Positions 55,605-63,595 of a stretch of 64,000 bases of DNA are shown piece by piece. A program made the position numbers and the translations under genes. Every line of letters begins with the position of its first letter. Position 1 is the first letter of the stretch. This stretch comes from Gillisia limnaea DSM 15749 (GTDB lineage Bacteria; Bacteroidota; Bacteroidia; Flavobacteriales; Flavobacteriaceae). Location of the stretch: the NCBI RefSeq assembly GCF_000243235.1, contig NZ_JH594606.1, forward strand, positions 2,794,255 through 2,858,254, read 5' to 3'. The notes under the pieces were generated by a model that was not told the origin of the DNA, searched no databases, and worked only from the letters and a program-made list of their open reading frames with translations.

Positions 55605-56360
55605 ATGAGAAAGAATATAGTAGCAGGAAACTGGAAAATGAACAATGATCTGTCTGAAACTCATGAATTGATAGCCCATCTAAAAATGCAAATGGTGAAA
55701 GAACCTACAGCCGAGGTTTATGTTGCACCTTCATTTATAAGTTTGTACAGTGCATTTCAGTCTTTGAAAGATACCCCTGTCAAAGTTGCTGCTCAAAACA
55801 TGCATTTTGCTGAAAAAGGCGCATTTACAGGAGAAGTTTCCGCTAAAATGCTAAAGAGTATTGGGGTGAATACCGTGATTCTTGGCCATAGCGAACGAAG
55901 AGCTCAATTTGATGAAAGCGATGAGATCCTATCCAAAAAAGTTTCCGCAGCCATAGCAAATGAAATGGAGATTATTTTTTGTTTCGGAGAAGAATTGAAG
56001 GAACGTAAAGCAAATAAACATTTTGACGTGGTTAAAAGTCAGTTGGAAAATGCCATTTTTCACCTTCCAAAGGATGCGTGGAAAAACGTGATCCTGGCCT
56101 ATGAGCCTGTTTGGGCAATAGGCACCGGCGAAACCGCTTCCCCGGAACAAGCTCAGGAAGTGCATGCTTATGTTCGTAAAATCGTGGCTGAAAATTATGA
56201 TCAGGCAACTGCAGATGAGGTTTCCATTTTATACGGTGGAAGTGTAAAGCCGGATAATGCCCGGGAGATCTTCGCGAATGAAGATGTGGATGGTGGTTTG
56301 ATTGGTGGTGCGAGTCTCAATGCGATAGACTTTCTTGCCATTGTAAATTCCTTTGAATAA
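55605..56360 (+). CDS. tpiA: triosephosphate isomerase
   Basis: A 251-residue TIM barrel interconverting dihydroxyacetone phosphate and glyceraldehyde 3-phosphate in glycolysis. Catalytic residues are Lys11 (GNWKMN), His95 (LGHSERR) and Glu167 (AYEPVWAIGTG); the phosphate loop is YGGSV. The stop TAA overlaps the prmA ATG by one base, so the genes are coupled. Confidence 0.97.
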   Translation: MRKNIVAGNWKMNNDLSETHELIAHLKMQMVKEPTAEVYVAPSFISLYSAFQSLKDTPVKVAAQNMHFAEKGAFTGEVSAKMLKSIGVNTVILGHSERRAQFDESDEILSKKVSAAIANEMEIIFCFGEELKERKANKHFDVVKSQLENAIFHLPKDAWKNVILAYEPVWAIGTGETASPEQAQEVHAYVRKIVAENYDQATADEVSILYGGSVKPDNAREIFANEDVDGGLIGGASLNAIDFLAIVNSFE

Positions 56361-57196
56361 TGCCGCTGAATTATATAGAATTTAAATTTAAGATTTCTCC
56401 GTTGCAACCCGCTTCAGAAATTCTTATAGCAGAACTTGGCTATGCCGGTTTTGAAAGTTTTGTGGAGGATGAAGATGGAGTTACGGCATATATCCCTTCA
56501 GAAGAATATGATCCGGAAATGCTTGTAGGGATCCATATTTTACAATCGGAAGAATTTGAGATTACCTATACGTCGCTGGAAATTGAACAAATTAACTGGA
56601 ACAGTGAGTGGGAGAAGAATTTTGATCCGCTTATTGTAGACGACGTGTGTTCTATTCGTGCTCCATTTCACGAGCAACCAGATACAGAATTTGATATCAT
56701 TATAGAGCCAAAAATGTCCTTTGGAACCGGGCATCATGCAACTACACATATGATGGTGCAATTTATTCTTAAAAATGACTGGAAGGATAAATCTGTACTG
56801 GATATGGGGTGCGGCACCGGAGTGCTTGCCATTTTAACAGAAATGAAGGGAGCAAAGGAGATTGATGCCATAGACATTGATAACTGGTGCTACCAGAATG
56901 CTATTGAAAATGCAGAGCGTAATAATTGCGAGTTGATTTCTGTTTATGAAGGAGGTGCAGAATTGCTTGAAGGAAGAAAGTATGACCATATTATTGCCAA
57001 TATCAACCGGAATATACTTCTGGAAGACATAAATGCCTATGCAGCCAGTTTAAACCCCGGAGGTAAACTTTTTTTAAGCGGATTTTATACCGAAGATATC
57101 AAAGCGATAGAGGAGGAATGTAATCGAAACAGATTAAAACTTGAAGAACAGCTGGAGCGTGAGAATTGGGCAGCAGTAAGTTTCACCCTCACTTAG
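56360..57196 (+). CDS. prmA: ribosomal protein L11 methyltransferase
   Basis: A 278-residue PrmA that trimethylates ribosomal protein L11. The N-terminal ~90 residues are the substrate-recognition domain; the Rossmann methyltransferase follows with motif I DMGCGTGVLA near 148 and the loop IIANINRNIL. MSFGTGHHATT (about 118-128) is the family signature. It is the last gene of the tpiA-prmA pair; a REP-like region follows. Confidence 0.95.
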   Translation: MPLNYIEFKFKISPLQPASEILIAELGYAGFESFVEDEDGVTAYIPSEEYDPEMLVGIHILQSEEFEITYTSLEIEQINWNSEWEKNFDPLIVDDVCSIRAPFHEQPDTEFDIIIEPKMSFGTGHHATTHMMVQFILKNDWKDKSVLDMGCGTGVLAILTEMKGAKEIDAIDIDNWCYQNAIENAERNNCELISVYEGGAELLEGRKYDHIIANINRNILLEDINAYAASLNPGGKLFLSGFYTEDIKAIEEECNRNRLKLEEQLERENWAAVSFTLT

Positions 57197-57583
57197 GGTT
57201 AAAAGCTAAGGCCTGCCTGAAATGAATTTCATTCAGGCGGGCTTGCCCTGAGTTTTAAAAGTATTTTCCTTCCGAAATTTCGGGATATACCTTGTGGACT
57301 CCAGAAGGTTTTTAATTTTGAAATTAAGGTTGTTTAAAATAATAAGAAAAACAAAGGGTTTCTTCCCTTATAAGGGAAGCCCGCCCGAATGGGACGGGCG
57401 GGGTGGATTAAGCGGCACAAGTATATTTTTTTATAATTAGAATTTTTCTACCGATTAAGACGGAAGGGTTCAGGAATTTATCCATAAATAATCCCGGAAA
57501 AATCATTTAGAAGTGTGAACCAAATTCTAAAAATATAGAACTTTTCTTATCTTTGTAAATGAGTTTCAATAAAATATAGGAAG
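57197..57583. repeat. intergenic region with two REP-like hairpins
   Basis: No gene. Hairpin 1 is GCCTGCCTGAA/TTCAGGCGGGC at about 57212-57243. Hairpin 2 is CCCGCCCG/CGGGCGGG at about 57388-57412. Both share the GCCCGCC word with the hairpin near 625-655 downstream of the rRNA operon. A TATCTTTG -7-like box for clpS lies at 57548-57555. Confidence 0.55.
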
Positions 57584-57862
57584 ATGAGCACGAAGGAAGA
57601 AGTATTGGAAGAGGTTAAGACCAAGACCAAAAAACAGAAGAATTACGAGATAGTTTTATTTAACGACGATCACAATACTTTTGATCATGTTATTGAAACT
57701 CTTATTTATGCCTGTGACCATACTGCAGAGCAGGCCGAGCAATGTTCACTATTAGTGCATTACAAAGGGAAATGTACGGTCAAAACAGGTGCATACCCAG
57801 ATTTGAAACCCAGATGTTCAAAGTTGCTGGATGCGGGATTAAGTGCAGAAATAATTGGATGA
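57584..57862 (+). CDS. clpS: ATP-dependent Clp protease adaptor ClpS
   Basis: A 92-residue adaptor that delivers N-degron substrates to ClpAP-type proteases. The conserved core begins YEIVLFNDDHNTFDHVIETL, where the NDD-N-T motif contacts the substrate N-terminus, and continues with CDHTAEQAEQCSLLVHYKGK. Length is normal. It stands alone; clpA is not in the window. Confidence 0.93.
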   Translation: MSTKEEVLEEVKTKTKKQKNYEIVLFNDDHNTFDHVIETLIYACDHTAEQAEQCSLLVHYKGKCTVKTGAYPDLKPRCSKLLDAGLSAEIIG

Positions 57863-58003
57863 AAGGATAAACGAATGTTATTTTCCTACATTTAAAATTA
57901 TTTTTTCCTACAAAAACATATTATTATCGTAGTTTTAAAGTGAATTAAGTACAAGAAATTGAGACACTGCTCAATATTGACTAATTAGCTTTAAACTAAA
58001 TCT

Positions 58004-58840
58004 ATGAAATTTAAAAAATTACCATTGATCCTTGCCTGTGCAGGGATTTTTTTTGTCTCCTGTGAAAAGGATGAGCTGGATCAAAATGAAGAATTAAAGG
58101 TTGTTGCTCAGGGGGAGGTTTCCCAGGATGTTATGGAAAAAATTGCATCTCTTCATTTCAATCCCGAGGGAGCCGAACTGAGTAAACTTCTAATGCCAGA
58201 TGGCACCTTTGAAAAATCATATCTCATTGAAGGCGATATTGCGATGACCGCAGAACAAATGGACCAAATGAGTCCAAAGGATGTCAGCAGTAAACAGTAC
58301 AGAACTTCCAACCTTGTAGCTACTCCAAAAACTGTTAATGTGATAGGATTCACAGGTAGTGGAGGCCAGGGGTTAACCGCTAAGCAACGCACTGCCCTGC
58401 AATGGTCTATAGATAATTACAATGCCCTTAACCTTAGGATCAATTTCACCCTTACTTTTGGAACCAACTACAATGCCTATGATATTGTGGTTTATCAAAA
58501 TCCCAATGGACAGGCCGGTGGGGTTGCAGGATTCCCAAGCGGAGGCAATCCATACAAATATGTACAGATCTACTCGGGCATGGAACAGTATGACACCAAT
58601 ACCAACGAGCACGTGATGACCCACGAACTGGGACATGCTGTAGGATTGCGTCATACCGACTGGTTTAGTCGTCAAAGCTGTGGACAAAGCGGAGAAAGCG
58701 CAGGAGCAGATGGTGCGGTTCATATCCCGGGAACTCCAACAGGATTTGATCCTAATTCCATTATGCTTGCCTGTTTTGGATCTTCAGAAGATGGGGAATT
58801 TGGGTACTATGACCGGGTGGCATTAGATTACCTGTATTAA
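58004..58840 (+). CDS. M57-type zinc metalloprotease lipoprotein
   Basis: A 278-residue exported lipoprotein (lipobox FFVSC, Cys20). It carries an HExxHxxGxxH zinc site: His207, Glu208, His211 and His217 in HELGHAVGLRH. A Met-turn (NSIMLACF) follows at about 255. This is the metzincin pattern of the myxobacterial-type dual-action HEIGH peptidases (M57). It probably degrades proteins outside the outer membrane or in the periplasm. A strong terminator follows. Confidence 0.9.
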   Translation: MKFKKLPLILACAGIFFVSCEKDELDQNEELKVVAQGEVSQDVMEKIASLHFNPEGAELSKLLMPDGTFEKSYLIEGDIAMTAEQMDQMSPKDVSSKQYRTSNLVATPKTVNVIGFTGSGGQGLTAKQRTALQWSIDNYNALNLRINFTLTFGTNYNAYDIVVYQNPNGQAGGVAGFPSGGNPYKYVQIYSGMEQYDTNTNEHVMTHELGHAVGLRHTDWFSRQSCGQSGESAGADGAVHIPGTPTGFDPNSIMLACFGSSEDGEFGYYDRVALDYLY

Positions 58841-58866
58841 AAAATCAGGCAGTGTCTCAAACCTCA

Positions 58867-58897
58867 AAAAGGTTGTCCTATAAGACAGCCTTTTTTT
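58867..58897 (+). terminator. terminator after the M57 protease gene
   Basis: A 9-bp stem (58869-58877 with 58884-58892, one G-T pair) with loop CTATAA is followed by seven Ts. It lies 30 bp past the stop codon. Confidence 0.85.
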
Positions 58898-59026
58898 GTG
58901 GGTAAAATTTCGTCTTTCAATATAAGATTTCCTCTACCATAAATAAAAACCCCATAATGATAAAAACTGGTGTAGGTTTGTGCCTTATTTCTATTGCTTC
59001 CCAGAGAAAAGAAAAGTTGAGGACGC

Positions 59027-60124
59027 TTATTCTTCCCCTTCATATCCGCTTTTAAAGAATACCGAAAAAGTGGACCCTTCCCCCAACTGGCTTTTTACTT
59101 CAACTTTTCCGTCGTTATTTTCTATCATCCTTTTTATGATATATAATCCCATTCCCGTACCCTCAATGTTGCTATTTATCCTGGTAGCCTTTTTAAAGAT
59201 ATTTTTCTGGTGCTCTTCCGCAATTCCCAACCCGTTGTCTTTTACCTTGAGCAGTACATAATCATTTATTCTTTTTGTGGATATGATTATTTCCAGGGGG
59301 CTTTCAGGACTTTTGTATTTTATGGCGTTGCTTAAAAGATTATAAACAATACTTCTTAAATTGTTTCTGGAAAATATAATTTCAGAGGTTTGGAAATTGG
59401 TAGTGATATTGATCCCTTTATTGAAGATGTCCGATTTTAAAGCAAGGATCACATCCTGCGCAATATTTTGAATATTGACCCTTTCCTCTTTTCCTGTTGC
59501 TTCAGGTTTTATTTCATTTTCTTCGGTAAAATCCTTGACCAGAGATTTCATAGTATTCGAGGTGGTTTTAAGCGTGCCTATCCATTTGGTGAATTGTTCG
59601 GTATTCTGGTTCTTGTAAGCTTGCATTAAGACATCGGCAAGGAGCACAATAGATGTAAGGGGTTGTCTTATATCGTGGGATAAGGCATACATTAAAGTGT
59701 CGTGCTGGGCATTAAGTTTTTCCAGTTCCTTAAGGGTTGTTATGCGGTTGGTGATATCCACAAAAGTGATGATCACCCCGTTGGTCCGGTTTTCTTTGAA
59801 AACTTTATAAGGAAGAATATTCATTTGAAACCATTTTCCATCAGTGGTTTGTACCTCTTTTTCAAGAATTTCGCTGGTAGCTATTACTTCTTCGATGTTT
59901 TCAATAAGTGTAGGATAGCGAATATTGTCCTTTACTTCATTAATATCCCGGTCGATATCGGCTTTGGTCAGGGAAAAATGAACCATTGCCGGAGGGGTGA
60001 ATTTCCTAAGTATCATCTGCCCATCTACATAGAGCTGGGGTATAATAGTATTGGCGAAATAATTTTCCAATTCCTCATTTTTGACATATAAGTTTTTGGA
60101 AGGCTCTTTTTTTATTTCGGACAT
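59027..60124 (-). CDS. cytoplasmic PAS-domain histidine kinase
   Basis: A 365-residue sensor kinase without membrane segments. Residues ~15-125 form a PAS domain of the type seen after CheB/CheR fusions (LRKFTPPAMVHFSLTKADID, IRYPTLIENI). The H-box is YALSHDIRQPLTSI with His150. The ATPase has N box NLLSNAIKYKS, G1 DNGLGIA and G2 GTGMGLYI, all intact. No receiver domain or response regulator gene is adjacent, so it is an orphan kinase. Confidence 0.92.
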   Translation of the reverse strand: MSEIKKEPSKNLYVKNEELENYFANTIIPQLYVDGQMILRKFTPPAMVHFSLTKADIDRDINEVKDNIRYPTLIENIEEVIATSEILEKEVQTTDGKWFQMNILPYKVFKENRTNGVIITFVDITNRITTLKELEKLNAQHDTLMYALSHDIRQPLTSIVLLADVLMQAYKNQNTEQFTKWIGTLKTTSNTMKSLVKDFTEENEIKPEATGKEERVNIQNIAQDVILALKSDIFNKGINITTNFQTSEIIFSRNNLRSIVYNLLSNAIKYKSPESPLEIIISTKRINDYVLLKVKDNGLGIAEEHQKNIFKKATRINSNIEGTGMGLYIIKRMIENNDGKVEVKSQLGEGSTFSVFFKSGYEGEE

Positions 60125-60614
60125 AAAAGATTTAAAATTGAATTAACGGTGCAAGGTACACAATAAAATTGACTGTGTCCAGGCCTTGCTTGCCTGAAAC
60201 GGTGGGTTTTAGAAACATCTTTTCCCTTTTATAAGAAAATTGGATTTGATATCAAATAGCTCTTTATTTTCTAGGAGACATAAATGGCTTATAATAAAAC
60301 CGCTCAACAGCAGGGACGAATTTTCATGACAATGATTTTCCCAGGTACAAAAGCCAGTACCATACCCTAATTTTATTTTAGTTTTACCACTGCGGTATGT
60401 TACTTCAAAAGGCCTTTATTAGATCACAAAAGCTAAAACTCCCGGTTCAAAATAATAACCTAAAGAGTCATTGATCGAATAAATGTTCTTGCAAAATGCT
60501 CTATAGACTAATCACTGGGATTTATTAATTTCTCAATTTGTACCGTTTCAATTAAAAAATCGAAAAGATGTTTCTGTATTTTTAAAAATAAACCTATATT
60601 TGCACCCGCAAAAA
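60125..60614. other. gap upstream of tRNA-Arg
   Basis: About 490 bp with no credible ORF and no strong hairpin. A TATATTTG -7-like box at 60595-60602 sits 13 bp before the tRNA. Confidence 0.45.
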
Positions 60615-60688
60615 GGCCTCGTGGCGCAATTGAATAGCGCACTTGATTACGGCTCAAGAGGTTGCTGGTTTGAATCCAGCCGAGGTCA
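60615..60688 (+). tRNA. tRNA-Arg (anticodon ACG)
   Basis: The sequence folds into a complete cloverleaf of 74 nt. The acceptor arm pairs GGCCTCG with CGAGGTC (one G-U), discriminator A. The anticodon stem CTTGA/TCAAG frames loop TTACGGC with anticodon ACG (60649-60651), read as inosine-CG after deamination. The T arm is GCTGG/CCAGC with loop TTTGAAT. The CCA end is not encoded. Confidence 0.97.
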
Positions 60689-60700
60689 CAAACGAATAGA

Positions 60701-60730
60701 AAATCCGCAGCGAAAGCTGCGGATTTTTTT
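60701..60730 (+). terminator. terminator of tRNA-Arg
   Basis: A perfect 10-bp stem AAATCCGCAG/CTGCGGATTT with loop CGAAAG is followed by seven Ts, 12 bp after the tRNA. Confidence 0.9.
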
Positions 60731-60783
60731 AATTATAAAATACCCTCAAGCTTGCTTGAAAGGGTATTTTATAATTAAAAAAA
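60724..60783. repeat. long palindrome next to tRNA-Arg
   Basis: An inverted repeat of about 27 bp per arm (60724-60750 with 60755-60783, two extra As on one side, loop CTTG) directly follows the tRNA terminator and shares its T run. It could act as a bidirectional terminator or be one end of the repeat array that continues to 60980. Confidence 0.75.
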
Positions 60784-60784
60784 T

Positions 60785-60980
60785 CATCAAACCGAGAGGT
60801 TTGATGGGATTTCAATTCTCAAAATGGAGCTTTGTCCGGAAAGACGGAGTCAATCCAGTTACTATTTTTCTTGAAAGGGTATTTCAATTGAGGTTTGATG
60901 GCATTTTTATTCTCAGTCTGGAGCTTTTTCTGGAAAGACGAAGTCAATCCATTTTCTGTTTTTCCTGAAAGGGTATTTTG
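60785..60980. repeat. 94-bp imperfect tandem repeat downstream of tRNA-Arg
   Basis: A unit beginning AGGTTTGATGG at 60797 recurs at 60891. Both copies contain ATTCTCA, GGAGCTTT, GGAAAGACG-AGTCAATCCA and TTTTTC-TGAAAGGGTATTT. The last word also closes the preceding palindrome, so it occurs three times. The region to 61293 has no gene. Confidence 0.7.
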
Positions 60981-61236
60981 AAAGATTACGGCATTCTCCT
61001 TTGCTTAAGGTTTTACAGAATAACCTTTTTGTTATTTACCTTCTTACAAAACGAGGGAAACCCCATCTTTCTCTAAAATGTTTGAGCTTCCCATTCTGTG
61101 ATTAATATATTTCGTCTTTATGGATTCTCATAAGAGGCTTTAACAAATTTTTAATAGATTTACAAGGAATGTTATAAAACTTCTCATATCCCGGGAAGAG
61201 CACTTTGTATGAGGTGAAAAAAGTAGGATATAACGA

Positions 61237-62408
61237 GTTAGTGGCAAGTGTAAAAAACCGACAGACATCAAACTTCAAGATTAAAAAGATACAATGCGAG
61301 CAATTATATATACAGAATACGGACCACCAGAAGTTGTTAAATTAATGGAGGTTAAGAAACCTACACCAAAAGAGAAAGAGGTGCTAATAAAAATTTTTGC
61401 GACAACAGTAAACCGCACCGACTGCGGATTTAGAAGTGCTGAATATTTTATCGTTAGATTTTTTAGTGGGCTTTTGAGACCCAAAAACAAAACGCTTGGA
61501 AACGAGTTTGCCGGAGAAATAGAAGTCATTGGCAAAAATGTAACATCATTCAAGGTTGGAGACAAAGTGTTTGGGTATAACGACATAAAGTTTGGTGCAC
61601 ATGCCGAGTATATGATTATGGCAGAGAATGAAGCTATAACAACCATACCAACAAATTTAACTTACGAAGAAGCTGCACCCATAACCGAAGGTGGACACTA
61701 TGCGTTGTGCGACCTAAGAGCTGCAAAAATAAAGAGTGGACAAAAAATTCTGATTAATGGAGCAACGGGTGCGATTGGTTCAGCAGCAGTACAACTGGCA
61801 AAATACTTTGGTGCAGAGGTTACAGGTGTATGTGATACAAAAAATGTAGAACTTATAAAATCATTGGGTGCTGACGCAGTAGTTGATTACACTAAACAAG
61901 ACTTTACAAAAACAAACCAGACGTACGACATAATATTTGATGCTGTTGGAAAAAGCTCATTTAGACAATGTAAACCAATACTCAACAAAAGGGGAATATA
62001 TATGTCGACAGAGTTGGGGAAAAATTCTGAGAATATATTTTTGGCACTTACAACTCCGCTATTGGGTGGTAAAAAAGTATTATTCCCAATCCCAACAATT
62101 ACGAAAGAAGATGTTATTTTCTTAAAGGAATTAGTGGAAACAGGCAAGTATAAACCTGTAATTGACAGACGATACACATTAGAGCAAATTGTCGAGGCTT
62201 ACAAGTATGTGGAAACAGGTCAAAAAACAGGTAATGTATTAATAACTTTAACCTGATGAATGGAAAAGAAACATTAGCCACTAACAGCACCTACCCAAAA
62301 GGCGGGGTTTTGTGTTCCACAGACAGTTTTGTGGTTAATGGAAGTTTAGTTTTTCAAATCAAATTTTGTGGTAAAAGCCCCGCCCTTCGGATAGCTGCAA
62401 AACGTTAG
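61237..62408 (+). mobile_element. possible integron-cassette-like unit
   Basis: The interval runs from a GTTAG word preceded by AACGA (61232-61241) to an AACGTTAG word (62401-62408). It contains one promoterless-looking gene close to its 5' end and an attC-like palindrome after the stop codon, the order of a gene cassette. No integrase gene is present in the window. Assignment is tentative. Confidence 0.4.
61294..62256 (+). CDS. MDR-type NAD(P)-dependent oxidoreductase
   Basis: A 320-residue medium-chain dehydrogenase/reductase of the quinone oxidoreductase-like branch. The N-terminal GroES-like domain shows MRAIIYTEYGPPEVVKL and LGNEFAGEIEVIGKNV without a catalytic-zinc Cys-His set. The Rossmann part carries NGATGAIGSAAVQLAKYFG and YDIIFDAVGKSS. 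It probably reduces an alkenal or quinone with NADPH; substrate unknown. The gene is followed within 25 bp by an attC-like palindrome and looks like cargo acquired with that element. Confidence 0.88.
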   Translation: MRAIIYTEYGPPEVVKLMEVKKPTPKEKEVLIKIFATTVNRTDCGFRSAEYFIVRFFSGLLRPKNKTLGNEFAGEIEVIGKNVTSFKVGDKVFGYNDIKFGAHAEYMIMAENEAITTIPTNLTYEEAAPITEGGHYALCDLRAAKIKSGQKILINGATGAIGSAAVQLAKYFGAEVTGVCDTKNVELIKSLGADAVVDYTKQDFTKTNQTYDIIFDAVGKSSFRQCKPILNKRGIYMSTELGKNSENIFLALTTPLLGGKKVLFPIPTITKEDVIFLKELVETGKYKPVIDRRYTLEQIVEAYKYVETGQKTGNVLITLT

Positions 62409-62412
62409 CTAC
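62277..62412 (+). other. attC-like recombination site
   Basis: A long imperfect palindrome lies just after the dehydrogenase stop. The outer words are CTAAC (62281-62285) and GTTAG (62404-62408). Next come AGC...CTACC against GGATAGCT. The inner stem GGCGGGGTTTT (62301-62311) pairs with AAAA-CCCCGCC (62373-62384), with one extrahelical G at 62377. Extrahelical bases, AAC/GTT outer cores and ~130 bp length are hallmarks of attC sites. The core does not fit GTTRRRY fully. Confidence 0.45.
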
Positions 62413-62431
62413 CATATTTTAGAAAGACACT

Positions 62432-62759
62432 ATGAATAAATTTCAAGATCAACTAACACAAAATTGGGTAAAACTAACTGGAAGAAAAATTAATCTTTAG
62501 GAACATAAATGGTTAATTGGACCAATAGGAGCAACGGATATTATAAAAGATAAATTTATATACGATTTAGCTTCAAAAGAAAATTTAGAAATTAGTAAGA
62601 ATGCTTTGGGGCAAAAAACGGGGAGATCAAAGCAGGCTTAAACGTGCTGCCATTATTAAATCAGATTTTATCGATAAAGGGAAAATGGGTATAAGCAGTG
62701 GGGAAGGATTTTAAAAATACCCAAATCCAAAGTATGCCCATCCTGATTTTTTAAAATAG
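62432..62759 (+). pseudogene. decayed ORF following the attC-like site
   Basis: Starting at ATG 62432, 24 bp after the GTTAG word, the frame reads MNKFQDQLTQNWVKLTGRKI, then meets TAG (62498-62500). It continues protein-like (EHKWLIGPIGATDIIKDKFI...), shifts frame by +1 near 62600, and goes on as GDQSRLKRAAIIKSDFIDKG to a TAA (62712-62714) and KYPNPKYAHPDFLK before TAG at 62757. Three lesions make it a pseudogene. I do not recognise the family. Confidence 0.6.
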
Positions 62760-62764
62760 TATCC

Positions 62765-62821
62765 GCTACAACTATTTATAAAAATAATAGCCAAAACAGT
62801 AGTAAATTTAATGGTTGTAGC
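62765..62821. repeat. inverted repeat after the decayed ORF
   Basis: GCTACAAC (62765-62772) and GTTGTAGC (62814-62821) are perfect 8-bp arms around 41 bp, ending five bases after the pseudogene stop. Size (57 bp) and AAC/GTT cores would suit a short attC-like site, but the inner pairing is weak. Confidence 0.35.
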
Positions 62822-62937
62822 CCCTGTATTTGTATGCAGGCGGGTACTTCAGCTTTCTTGAAAAATGAGAAGCTTTGGGTGAAGGTCCCTTTGTCTGCCA
62901 GACACAAACAAATAATTATTTTACAAATTAATATTTT

Positions 62938-63504
62938 ATGAAGCTTGCCGATTTCCTCCTAACCTCAGTTCCATTCTCTCAAGAAGAGCTAAATGACATT
63001 CTCTCTCATTTTGAAAAAGAATACGTAAAAAAAAATCAGGTGTTAATAAGAGAAGGTCGGGTTTGCAATAAATTATATTTTGTAGATCTTGGTATGGGGA
63101 GAAGTTATTACCTTAAAAAAGATGGAAAGGAAGTAACTCAATGGTTTTTTGGAGCTGGTGAATTTATGTCCAGCGCAGACAGCTTCTTTAAGCAAACCCC
63201 TAGCTTTTACTATTTGGAGATTTTAGAAGATTCAATTGTATATAGTATATCCAATGAAAATATGGATTTCTTATTGGCTAAATACCACAAAATGGAAAAA
63301 TTTATTCGATTGTTAGCTATAGATATACTTTCAAACGTTATCCTTAAACTGAATGCTATCCAATTTCAGACTGCCAGAGAACGATATGATTATATGATCT
63401 CTGAATTCCCGGATATTTCACATCGTGTACCCTTAAGCCATATAGCTTCTTACCTTGGAATGACACAGGAGACCCTTAGTCGCATCAGAAGAAATGATTC
63501 ATAA
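62938..63504 (+). CDS. Crp/Fnr family transcriptional regulator
   Basis: A 188-residue regulator with an N-terminal cyclic-nucleotide-binding-like beta roll (QVLIREGRVCNKLYFVDLGM, FGAGEFMSS) and a C-terminal winged helix with recognition helix SHIASYLGMTQETLSRIRR. The usual cAMP-contacting Arg-Ser pair is not seen, so the ligand is unlikely to be cAMP. It precedes a TolC-family gene by about 90 bp on the same strand and may control that efflux operon. Confidence 0.9.
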   Translation: MKLADFLLTSVPFSQEELNDILSHFEKEYVKKNQVLIREGRVCNKLYFVDLGMGRSYYLKKDGKEVTQWFFGAGEFMSSADSFFKQTPSFYYLEILEDSIVYSISNENMDFLLAKYHKMEKFIRLLAIDILSNVILKLNAIQFQTARERYDYMISEFPDISHRVPLSHIASYLGMTQETLSRIRRNDS

Positions 63505-63595
63505 TAAATATCTAAAGCTTTACTTTTTGATATAGGTCAAATGGAGATCATTAGATAAACATGACCTTTGCAACGCAATTATAAATTCACTTGCA

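Noticed and set aside
60785-60980. CRISPR array near tRNA-Arg
   Set aside because: Only two copies of a 94-bp imperfect unit, no short identical repeats with unique spacers and no cas genes.
60615-61300. Genomic island integrated in tRNA-Arg
   Set aside because: No integrase gene and no second copy of the tRNA 3' end could be found in the window; the repeat region is reported instead.
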